A DNA stretch of 64,000 nt, taken from Pseudomonas lalucatii. Its GTDB lineage: Bacteria > Pseudomonadota > Gammaproteobacteria > Pseudomonadales > Pseudomonadaceae. Below the pieces are notes generated by a model. That model was not told where the DNA came from. It saw only the letters and a program-made list of their open reading frames with translations, and searched no databases. Positions 57,349-64,000 of the stretch are shown here, piece after piece; positions within the stretch are counted from its first letter, which is position 1, and the number at the start of each line of letters is the position of its first letter. The position numbers were made by a program, and so were the translations under genes. Where the stretch lies: the NCBI RefSeq assembly GCF_018398425.1, contig NZ_JADPMV010000001.1, positions 2,480,001 through 2,544,000 on the forward strand. Reading direction: 5' to 3'.

Positions 57349-58038
57349 ATGGTTGGCAAGAACATCCTGATCGTCGACGACGAAGCACCGATCCGCGAGA
57401 TGATCGCGGTGGCCCTGGAAATGGCCGGCTACGAGTGCCTGGAAGCGGAGAACACCCAGCAGGCCCACGCCATGATCGTCGACCGCAAGCCCGACCTGAT
57501 CCTCCTCGACTGGATGCTGCCCGGCACCAGCGGCATCGAATTGGCCCGGCGCCTCAAGCGCGACGAGCTGACCGGCGACATCCCGATCATCATGCTCACC
57601 GCCAAGGGCGAAGAGGACAACAAGATCCAGGGCCTGGAGGTCGGTGCCGACGACTACATCACCAAGCCCTTCTCGCCGCGCGAGCTGGTCGCCCGCCTCA
57701 AGGCCGTGCTGCGCCGCGCCGGCCCCAGCGACAGCGAGGGGCCGATCGAGGTCGGCGGCCTGCTGCTCGACCCCATCAGCCACCGCGTCACCATCGACGG
57801 CAAGCCGGCCGAGATGGGGCCCACCGAATACCGCCTGCTGCAGTTCTTCATGACCCATCAAGAAAGGGCGTACACCCGCGGCCAGCTGCTCGACCAGGTC
57901 TGGGGCGGCAACGTCTACGTCGAGGAGCGCACCGTCGACGTGCATATCCGCCGCCTGCGCAAGGCCCTCGGCGAGGCCTACGAGAACCTGGTGCAGACCG
58001 TGCGCGGCACCGGTTATCGTTTCTCCACCAAGAGCTAA
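57349..58038 (+). CDS. phoB: Phosphate regulon response regulator PhoB
   Basis: 229 residues. Receiver domain with the acidic pair [11 protein letters not shown] near 8, phospho-acceptor Asp in [10 protein letters not shown] near 53 and Lys in [11 protein letters not shown] near 105. OmpR-type winged-helix DNA-binding domain at about 130-227 ([20 protein letters not shown]). It activates genes with Pho boxes when phosphorylated by PhoR. First gene of phoBR. Confidence 0.98.
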   Translation: MVGKNILIVDDEAPIREMIAVALEMAGYECLEAENTQQAHAMIVDRKPDLILLDWMLPGTSGIELARRLKRDELTGDIPIIMLTAKGEEDNKIQGLEVGADDYITKPFSPRELVARLKAVLRRAGPSDSEGPIEVGGLLLDPISHRVTIDGKPAEMGPTEYRLLQFFMTHQERAYTRGQLLDQVWGGNVYVEERTVDVHIRRLRKALGEAYENLVQTVRGTGYRFSTKS

Positions 58039-58114
58039 CGGCCGCTCGGTGGGTTAGGATGACCGGCCGGACACCTGAGCCGGCTGAACGGATCGACTGG
58101 CGGATGACCTCCAA

Positions 58115-59422
58115 GTGAACCAAGACTGGCATGGCGCCCTGCTGCGCCGCCTGCTGCTGCTGATCGGCGGCTGCCTGCTGCTGGGCCTGATCAGCGGCGA
58201 ATATGCCTGGGCGCTGGCCCTCGGCCTGGGCGCCTACCTGGCCTGGACGCTCAAGCAACTGCTGCGCCTGCACCGCTGGCTGCAGGAGCACCAGCCGGGC
58301 GAGGCACCGCCGGACGGCTACGGCCTGTGGGGCGAGGTGTTCGACAGCATCTACCACCTGCAACGCCGCGACGAGCGCGTGCGCGGCCGCCTGCAGGCGG
58401 TGATCGACCGCGTGCAGGAATCCACCGCGGCGCTCAAGGACGCGGTGATCATGCTCGACCGCGACGGCAACCTGGAGTGGTGGAACCGTGCCGCGGAGAC
58501 CCTGCTGGGCCTGCAGACCCCGCAGGACAGCGGCCAGTCGATCAGCAACCTGGTGCGCGACCCACGCTTCAAGGACTACTTCGAGCGCGAGAACTACCTC
58601 GAGCCGCTGGACCTGCCCTCGCCGGTCAACAGCCGCGTCCAGCTGCAGATCCACGTCACCCAGTACGGCAACAGCGAGCACCTGATGCTGGTGCGCGACG
58701 TCACCCGGCTGCACCAGCTGGAGCAGATGCGCAAGGACTTCGTCGCCAACGTCTCCCACGAGCTGCGCACCCCGCTGACGGTGATCAGCGGCTACCTGGA
58801 GACCCTGCTGGACAACGTCGAAGGGGTCAATCCGCGCTGGCTGCGCCCGCTGCAGCAGATGCAGCAGCAAGGCGCGCGCATGCAGAGCCTGCTCAACGAC
58901 CTGCTGCTGCTGGCCAAGCTGGAGGCCACCGAGTATCCGGCGGACAACCAGCCGGTGGCGGTCGACCTGCTGCTGCTGTCGATCCAGAACGACGCCCAGG
59001 CCCTGTCCGGGGCGCGCCGCCACCGCATCAGCCTGGAGGCCGACCCGCACCTCAGGCTCAAGGGCAGCGAGGCGGAGCTGCGCAGCGCCTTCTCCAACCT
59101 GGTGTTCAACGCGGTGAAGTACAGCGCCGACGAGGGCCGCATCCACATCCGCTGGTGGGGCGACGAACAGGGCGGCCATCTGGCGGTGCAGGACAACGGC
59201 CCGGGCATCGAGGCCAAGCACCTGCCGCGCCTGACCGAGCGCTTCTACCGGGTCGACTCCAGCCGCGCCAGCGCCACCGGTGGCACCGGCCTCGGCCTGG
59301 CGATCGTCAAGCATGTGCTGCTGCGCCACCGCGGTCGCCTGGATATCGCCAGCACCCTGGGCCAGGGCAGCACCTTCACCTGCCATTTCCCCAGCACCCA
59401 GGTGGTGCGCCGGGCAAAGTAA
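58115..59422 (+). CDS. phoR: Phosphate regulon sensor kinase PhoR
   Basis: 435 residues from GTG 58115. The N-terminal membrane hairpin (LLLLIGGCLLLGLISGEYAW, then ALALGLGAYLAW) is followed by a linker, a PAS domain (ALKDAVIMLDRDGNLEWWN near 107), the HisKA box FVANVSHELRTPLTVISGY near 208, and the ATPase domain with LVFNAVKYSADEGR, DNGPGIEAKHLPRLTERFYR and GGTGLGLAIVKH. It autophosphorylates and controls PhoB under phosphate limitation. It lies 76 bp after phoB. Confidence 0.97.
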   Translation: MNQDWHGALLRRLLLLIGGCLLLGLISGEYAWALALGLGAYLAWTLKQLLRLHRWLQEHQPGEAPPDGYGLWGEVFDSIYHLQRRDERVRGRLQAVIDRVQESTAALKDAVIMLDRDGNLEWWNRAAETLLGLQTPQDSGQSISNLVRDPRFKDYFERENYLEPLDLPSPVNSRVQLQIHVTQYGNSEHLMLVRDVTRLHQLEQMRKDFVANVSHELRTPLTVISGYLETLLDNVEGVNPRWLRPLQQMQQQGARMQSLLNDLLLLAKLEATEYPADNQPVAVDLLLLSIQNDAQALSGARRHRISLEADPHLRLKGSEAELRSAFSNLVFNAVKYSADEGRIHIRWWGDEQGGHLAVQDNGPGIEAKHLPRLTERFYRVDSSRASATGGTGLGLAIVKHVLLRHRGRLDIASTLGQGSTFTCHFPSTQVVRRAK

Positions 59423-59488
59423 CGCGGCCCTTGCAAAGCCCGGCGCCAGCCCCCACCCTTTAGCGGTCATTGGTCAACCGAACCCTCC

Positions 59489-60829
59489 ATGGACCCCTCC
59501 TCTAGTTACTCCGCCGCCACCTATTTCGCCGATTTCGGCCTGGTTCTCTTCGCCCTCTTCCTGGTTCTGCTCAACGGCTTCTTCGTCGCCGCCGAGTTCG
59601 CCATCGTCCGCCTGCGCGCGACCAAGGTCGAGGCGCTGGCCGAGCAGCACGGCTGGCGCGGGCACATCCTGCGCACCGTGCATGCGCAGATGGACGCCTA
59701 CCTGTCGGCCTGCCAGCTGGGCATCACCCTGGCCTCCCTGGGCCTGGGCTGGGTCGGCGAACCGGCCTTCGCCCACCTGCTCGAGCCGCTGCTCGGCGCC
59801 GTCGGTATCGACTCGCCGAAGCTGGTCAGCGCCATCGCCTTCTTCACCGCCTTCGCCATCATTTCCTACCTGCACATAGTGGTCGGCGAACTGGCGCCCA
59901 AGTCCTGGGCGATCCGCAAGCCGGAGCTGCTGTCGCTGTGGACCGCGGCGCCGCTGTACGGGTTCTACTGGCTGATGTACCCGGCGATCTTCCTGCTCAA
60001 CGCCAGCGCCAACGCCATCCTGCGCATCGCCGGCCAGGACGAGCCGGGGCCGCACCACGAGCACCACTACAGCCGCGACGAGCTCAAGCTGATCCTCCAC
60101 TCCAGTCGCGCCCGCGACCCCGGCGACCAGGACATGCGCGTGCTGGCCTCGGCGGTGGAACTGGGCGAGCTGGAGGTGGTGGACTGGGCCAATTCCCGCG
60201 AGGACCTGGTGTTCCTGGAGCTCAACGCGCCCCTGGACGAGGTGTTCAGCGTGTTCCGCCGGCACAAGTACAGCCGCTACCCGGTGTACGACGCCGAGGC
60301 CGAGGACTTCGTCGGCGTGCTGCATATCAAGGACCTGCTGCTGCACCTGTCGCTGCTGGAGATGCTGCCCTCGGCGCTGAAACTCGCCGAGCTGATGCAC
60401 CCGATCGAGCGGGTCACCCGGCATATGCCGCTGTCCAGCCTGCTCGAGCAGTTCCGTCAGGGCGGCGCGCATTTCGCCCTGGTCGAGGAAGCCGACGGCA
60501 AGGTGATCGGCTACCTGACCATGGAAGACGTGCTCGAGGCCCTGGTCGGCGACATCCAGGATGAACACCGCAAGGCCGAGCGCGGCATCCTCGCCTACCA
60601 GCCCGGCAAGCTGCTGGTGCGCGGCGACACCCCGCTGTTCAAGGTCGAGCGCCTGCTCGGCGTCAGCCTCGACCCCATCGAGGCGGAAACCCTGGCCGGA
60701 CTGGTCTACGAGACCCTCAAGCGGGTGCCCGAGGAGGAAGAAGTACTGGAAGCCGAAGGCCTGCGCATCATCGTCAAGAAGATGAAGGGCCCGAAGATCC
60801 TCCTGGCCAAGGTCCTGCGCCTGGACTGA
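59489..60829 (+). CDS. CNNM/CorC-HlyC family transporter-like protein
   Basis: 446 residues. A DUF21/CNNM membrane domain (about 10-200, LVLLNGFFVAAEFAIVRLRA) is followed by two CBS domains (YSRYPVYDAEAEDFVGVLHI near 265; ALVEEADGKVIGYLTMEDVL near 330) and a CorC_HlyC domain at the C-terminus. Members are linked to magnesium or cobalt efflux or membrane homeostasis. It follows phoR by 66 bp and precedes the phoU/pst region in other pseudomonads (recall). It ends 4 bp before the convergent EamA gene. Confidence 0.9.
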   Translation: MDPSSSYSAATYFADFGLVLFALFLVLLNGFFVAAEFAIVRLRATKVEALAEQHGWRGHILRTVHAQMDAYLSACQLGITLASLGLGWVGEPAFAHLLEPLLGAVGIDSPKLVSAIAFFTAFAIISYLHIVVGELAPKSWAIRKPELLSLWTAAPLYGFYWLMYPAIFLLNASANAILRIAGQDEPGPHHEHHYSRDELKLILHSSRARDPGDQDMRVLASAVELGELEVVDWANSREDLVFLELNAPLDEVFSVFRRHKYSRYPVYDAEAEDFVGVLHIKDLLLHLSLLEMLPSALKLAELMHPIERVTRHMPLSSLLEQFRQGGAHFALVEEADGKVIGYLTMEDVLEALVGDIQDEHRKAERGILAYQPGKLLVRGDTPLFKVERLLGVSLDPIEAETLAGLVYETLKRVPEEEEVLEAEGLRIIVKKMKGPKILLAKVLRLD

Positions 60830-60833
60830 CCGC

Positions 60834-61697
60834 TCAGCCGGCCGGCGCCCCGCGGCGCCAGCCCAGCAGGCCGTGCACGCACAGGGTGGCGAAGATCAGC
60901 GCGCCGCCCAGCAGCACCTGGCCGCTCGGCGCCTCGCCCAGCAGCCACCAGACCCACAGCGGCCCCAGCACCACCTCCAGCAGCAGCAGCAGGCCGACCT
61001 CGGTGCCGCTGATCCAGCGCGGCCCCAGCTGGATCAGCATGAAGGCCAGGGGCAGCAGCACCCCGGCCATGAAGGCCAGGCCGGCCCACTGCGCCGCGCC
61101 CAGGGTCGGGTGGCCGCCGAACAGGAAACCCAGCAGCGACACCAGCAGGGCCCCGGGAATCAGCGAGGGGCTCATGTCCACCGCCGGCCGGCTGCGGGCC
61201 AGGGTGAAGTTGCCCGCCAGCAGGGTGGCGGCCGCCAGGGCCCAGGCGTTGCCGGCCAGGCTGTTGCCCGGCGCCTCGTCGGCGACGATCAGCAGTACCC
61301 CGGCGACGCAGATCAGGATCGCCAGCAGGGTGCGCAGGGCCAGGCGTTCGCCGAGGAACAGCCAGGCCAGGGCCGCGGCGATCAGCGGCGCGACGCTGAG
61401 GATCAGCAGGGTGTTGGCCGCCCCGGCGAGGGTGATCGCCTGGACGAAGCCGATGGTGCTGACGCAGTAGCACAGCCCGCACCCCACGCCGACCCAGCCG
61501 CAGCGGCGGGCGGCGGCCGGCAACCCGCCGCGGTAGCGCCAGGCCAGCAGCAGGCCCAGGCCGATGGCCATGAGCAGGCCGCGCCAGGCCAGCACCTGCA
61601 TGGCATCGGCGGCCAGCCAGCGCAGCACCAGGGCGTCCGGCGACAGCACCAGCACCCCGAAGGCGGTCAACAGCAAGCCCTTCTGTCTGTCCTGCAC
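60834..61697 (-). CDS. EamA/DMT-family exporter
   Basis: 287 residues. Ten predicted membrane segments in two EamA repeats: the first ends at ALAWLFLGERLALRTLLAI near 113, the second at LEVVLGPLWVWWLLGEAPSG near 239, both with the family GE motif. Start GTG 61697 with GGGAG upstream. It is 48 bp after the EutA-like gene and likely in the same operon. The substrate may be an amino-acid-like intermediate or product of that pathway; this is inference. Confidence 0.85.
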   Translation of the reverse strand: MQDRQKGLLLTAFGVLVLSPDALVLRWLAADAMQVLAWRGLLMAIGLGLLLAWRYRGGLPAAARRCGWVGVGCGLCYCVSTIGFVQAITLAGAANTLLILSVAPLIAAALAWLFLGERLALRTLLAILICVAGVLLIVADEAPGNSLAGNAWALAAATLLAGNFTLARSRPAVDMSPSLIPGALLVSLLGFLFGGHPTLGAAQWAGLAFMAGVLLPLAFMLIQLGPRWISGTEVGLLLLLEVVLGPLWVWWLLGEAPSGQVLLGGALIFATLCVHGLLGWRRGAPAG

Positions 61698-61745
61698 CTC
61701 AGACTCCCCGATCCCGCGCGGCGCCCCGGTACGCCCCTGCGCCCG

Positions 61746-62534
61746 TCACGCCAACGCGTAGCTGTCGGTCAGCAAGGTACCGAAACCCTGGGGCCGGTGC
61801 ACGCAGCCGGCCAGTTGCAGGGCATGCCAGAACAGCGCCTGGTTGCTGGAGATCACCGGCAAGCCGAGGCTGCGCTCCAGTTCGCCGAGCAGGCCCAGGG
61901 TGCGCAGGTTGGTGCAGGAGAGGAACAGCGCGTCGACCCGCTGGCCGATCAGCAGCTCGCGCGCCGCCTGCTCGATGGCCGCCTCGGGAATGCGCGGAAT
62001 CTCGGCATCCTCCAGCACGCCGAAGGTGCCGAAGGCCGCCACCTCGTGGCCGGCCTGCTGCAGCCCCTGGCAGATCGGGTAGTTGACCTCGCCGATATAG
62101 GGCGTGAGCACCGCGATGCGCCGCGCGTCGAGGCCGCGCAGGGCCGCCTTGACCGCGCTCCAGGGGTTGGTCACCGGCACGCCGGGGTGGGCCTGGTTGA
62201 GCAGCCGGGTCACCTCCTGCTCGCCGATCAGCATGCTCCCCGAGGTGCAGCCGAAGGCCAGCACGTCCAGCGGCAGGCCCGGCACCAGCAGCGCGCTGGA
62301 CCGGCTCAGGCCCTGGGCCAGGCCGCGCAGCCCGTCCGGGGTGACGGTCGGGCTGCAGGGGGTGCGGGTGCTGTACAGCTCGACCCGCTCGCCGAGCAGC
62401 TGGCGCCACTCGTTCTCCAGGGTGAAATCGCTGGCCAGCTGCACCAGGCCGATGCGCACGTGGCCGTCATCGCTGGCGCGCACGTGGTCGAAGGTCTGCT
62501 GCAGGGCCTGGAACTCGGCGAAGGACTGGATCAT
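61746..62534 (-). CDS. EutA-like Asp/Glu racemase superfamily protein
   Basis: 262 residues. Both catalytic cysteines of the maleate isomerase/arylmalonate decarboxylase group are present: LAFGCTSGSMLIG near 93 and LFLSCTNLRTLGLL near 206. The combination with an ornithine-cyclodeaminase-like and a threonine-dehydratase-like gene is the eutABC set of hydroxyectoine/ectoine utilisation. ATG 62534 lies 1 bp after the preceding stop, with GGAGG upstream. Maleate isomerase or another amide racemase is the alternative. Confidence 0.65.
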   Translation of the reverse strand: MIQSFAEFQALQQTFDHVRASDDGHVRIGLVQLASDFTLENEWRQLLGERVELYSTRTPCSPTVTPDGLRGLAQGLSRSSALLVPGLPLDVLAFGCTSGSMLIGEQEVTRLLNQAHPGVPVTNPWSAVKAALRGLDARRIAVLTPYIGEVNYPICQGLQQAGHEVAAFGTFGVLEDAEIPRIPEAAIEQAARELLIGQRVDALFLSCTNLRTLGLLGELERSLGLPVISSNQALFWHALQLAGCVHRPQGFGTLLTDSYALA

Positions 62535-62535
62535 C

Positions 62536-63480
62536 TCAGGCCTCCTCGAGCAGGCGCGCGGCGTAGTTGGCGATGGCGGTGTCCTGCACCCCGGTGCCGG
62601 TCAGGTCGCATACGGTGACCTGCTCGGCAGAGCTGCGCGCCTGGCGCTCCTCGGCGATCAGGCTGCCCAGTTCGAACACCTCGCGCTGCAGATCCGGGGC
62701 GTGGTGCAGCTCGCCGAGGGCGCGGGACTGACTGAGGCGATCGACCACCAGCACGTCGGCGTTGGCCAGGATGCTCGGCTCCAGCTCGTTCTTGTGCGGG
62801 TTGTCCGAGCCCATGGCGGTGACGTGCACGCCCTTGGGCAGGTCGCTCCAGCGCAGCACCGGCTCGCGCGCCGGGGTGGTGGTGACCACGATGTCGGCCT
62901 GGGCGCAGGCGGCCGCGGCGCTGTCGTGCACCGTCACCGCCAGGCCGTACTGCTCGCGCATGCGCGTGGCATAGGCCTCGGCCTTGCTGCGCTCGCGGCT
63001 GTGCACATGCACCTGGCGGATGTCGCGCACCAGGCGCAGGGCCGCCACCTGCAGTTCGGCCTGCAGACCGGCGCCGATCACCGCGACGCGCTGGGCGTCC
63101 TCGCGGGCCAGGTGCTTGGCGGCGATGGCGCCGGCCAGGGCGGTGCGGATGTCGGTCAGGTAGCCCTCGTCGAACAGCACCGCATCGACCAGCCCGGTCT
63201 TGGCCGAGAACAGCAGCATCAGGCCGTTGAGGCTGGGCAGGCCGAGTTTGGGGTTGTCGAAGAAACCGGGGCTGATCTTCACCGCGAAACGCGGCCAGCC
63301 CTGAATGTGCGCGGTCTTCACGTCCACCTCGCCGTTGCTCTCGGCGATGTTCATGCTGAGGATCGGCGGCATCGCCACCTCGCCGCGGCCGAGGGCGGCG
63401 AAGCCGGCCTCGACGGCCTCCAGGGCGGCCGGGTCGAGCTTGACCCGCTCGGCGATCTGCTCACGCTTATAGATTTTCAT
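62536..63480 (-). CDS. EutC-like ornithine cyclodeaminase/mu-crystallin family protein
   Basis: 314 residues from ATG 63480 (GGAG upstream). NAD(P)-binding Rossmann motif VAVIGAGLQAELQVAALR near 124. Family segments: MPPILSMNIAESNGEVDVKT near 37, VDAVLFDEGYLTDIRTALAG near 91 and a C-terminal CDLTGTGVQDTAIANYA. Such enzymes deaminate ornithine or reduce cyclic or acyclic imines. In the EutBCA context it may act on a hydroxyectoine breakdown product. It overlaps the upstream gene by 14 bp. Confidence 0.75.
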   Translation of the reverse strand: MKIYKREQIAERVKLDPAALEAVEAGFAALGRGEVAMPPILSMNIAESNGEVDVKTAHIQGWPRFAVKISPGFFDNPKLGLPSLNGLMLLFSAKTGLVDAVLFDEGYLTDIRTALAGAIAAKHLAREDAQRVAVIGAGLQAELQVAALRLVRDIRQVHVHSRERSKAEAYATRMREQYGLAVTVHDSAAAACAQADIVVTTTPAREPVLRWSDLPKGVHVTAMGSDNPHKNELEPSILANADVLVVDRLSQSRALGELHHAPDLQREVFELGSLIAEERQARSSAEQVTVCDLTGTGVQDTAIANYAARLLEEA

Positions 63481-64000
63481 AGGGGCGCTCTCCGGCCAGG
63501 CGGCAGGCCTCGGCAAAGGTGGCGGTGGACAGGTTCTGACCGCTGACCACGAACGCCACGCGGCGCCCGCTCAGGTCCAGCTGGTGCTGCTCGACGGCGG
63601 CCACGCCGACCGCGGCGGCGCCCTCGACCAGGAGTTTCTCTTCGCGCAGGAAGTGCACCATGGCGCGGGCGATCTGCGCCTCGTCGACCCTGTAGCCGCG
63701 GTCCATGTAGCGCTGGGTCATGGCGAAGGTCCAGGCGTTGTCCAGGCCCACGCCGCCGCCCAGGCTGTCGGCCAGCGACGCCACTTCGGGCACCTGCAGC
63801 GGATGGCCGGCGGCCAGGCTCTCGAGCATCGCCGCGCCCTCGTTCATGCTCACGCCGATCACCTCGGCCCGCGGGTTGATGGTCTTCACCGCCAGACCGA
63901 CACCGGCGATCAGGCCGCCGCCGGACAGGCCGGCGAACACCAGGTCGGTCTCCGGCTGCTCCTCCATGATCTCCAGCCCGCAGGTGCCCTGGCCGGCGAT
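63467..64000 (-). CDS. EutB-like PLP-dependent dehydratase (partial, N-terminus off window)
   Basis: The last 177 residues of a threonine/serine dehydratase fold-type II enzyme; the N-terminal part with the PLP lysine is beyond the right edge. Visible: AGQGTCGLEIMEEQPETD, the PLP phosphate loop LSGGGLIAGVGLAVK, GGGVGLDN and VVSGQNLSTATF. It is first in an operon with the EutC- and EutA-like genes. It could be hydroxyectoine-pathway EutB, or a threonine or 3-hydroxyaspartate dehydratase. Confidence 0.75.
   Translation of the reverse strand: MAGQGTCGLEIMEEQPETDLVFAGLSGGGLIAGVGLAVKTINPRAEVIGVSMNEGAAMLESLAAGHPLQVPEVASLADSLGGGVGLDNAWTFAMTQRYMDRGYRVDEAQIARAMVHFLREEKLLVEGAAAVGVAAVEQHQLDLSGRRVAFVVSGQNLSTATFAEACRLAGERPYENL

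Noticed and set aside
62536..64000. Beta-hydroxyaspartate cycle enzymes (BhcB/BhcD-like) instead of EutB/EutC
   Set aside because: Attractive because glycolate genes are nearby, but no BhcA or BhcC homologue is present and the EutA-like partner points to ectoine-type metabolism. It is not excluded by sequence alone.

Overview
The window is a high-GC chromosomal segment of a Pseudomonas, most likely a member of the P. aeruginosa/alcaligenes/mendocina side of the genus. Evidence: Crc is present (a Pseudomonas-type regulator), and the gene order from rep through xpt, cycB, pauR, dadX/dadA, lrp, kauB, rpmGB, radC, coaBC-dut-algC-argB, pyrE/crc, rph, gmk-rpoZ-spoT, oxyR-recG, rubredoxins, glc, ubiCA, phoBR and a CorC-type protein follows, from memory, the PAO1 region around PA5296-PA5362. 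Species cannot be fixed from sequence alone.

Layout. 1-2.6 kb: two tandem, paralogous c-di-GMP proteins (the first cut by the window edge). 2.8-8.2 kb: rep, xpt, a large acetyl-CoA hydrolase/transferase and cytochrome c5. 8.2-19.7 kb: an amine and amino-acid catabolism block: pauR, dadX, dadA, lrp, a puuB-like gamma-glutamylputrescine oxidase, an MFS transporter, kauB, an omega-amino-acid aminotransferase and a cupin. It is interrupted by one complete IS481-family element immediately after puuB. 19.7-28.2 kb: rpmB-rpmG, a peptide-binding protein, radC, coaBC-dut-algC-argB. 28.2-38 kb: pyrE, crc, rph, yicC, gmk, rpoZ, spoT, ridA and small envelope proteins. 38-46.2 kb: oxyR-recG, a YbaK-HDOD protein, HU and the two-rubredoxin/rubredoxin-reductase set.

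46.3-55.6 kb is a complete glycolate-utilisation module, glcDEFGBA with divergent glcC. It has two matching GlcC-type operators in the divergent region and a perfect Hfq/Crc-type CA motif in front of the permease. 55.7-60.8 kb: ubiC-ubiA, phoB-phoR (with a Pho box) and a CNNM/CorC-like protein. 60.8-64 kb: an apparently accessory operon (EutB-, EutC- and EutA-like proteins plus an EamA exporter), probably for ectoine/hydroxyectoine or a related amino acid. It runs off the right edge.

Much of the window is core housekeeping and I found no clearly new multi-gene system. The most noteworthy points are the IS481 copy whose transposase stop codon comes from the target duplication, the CA motifs, the paired GlcC operators, the terminator between dadA and dadX, and the twin GSDEF proteins. 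No tRNA, rRNA or CRISPR was found.
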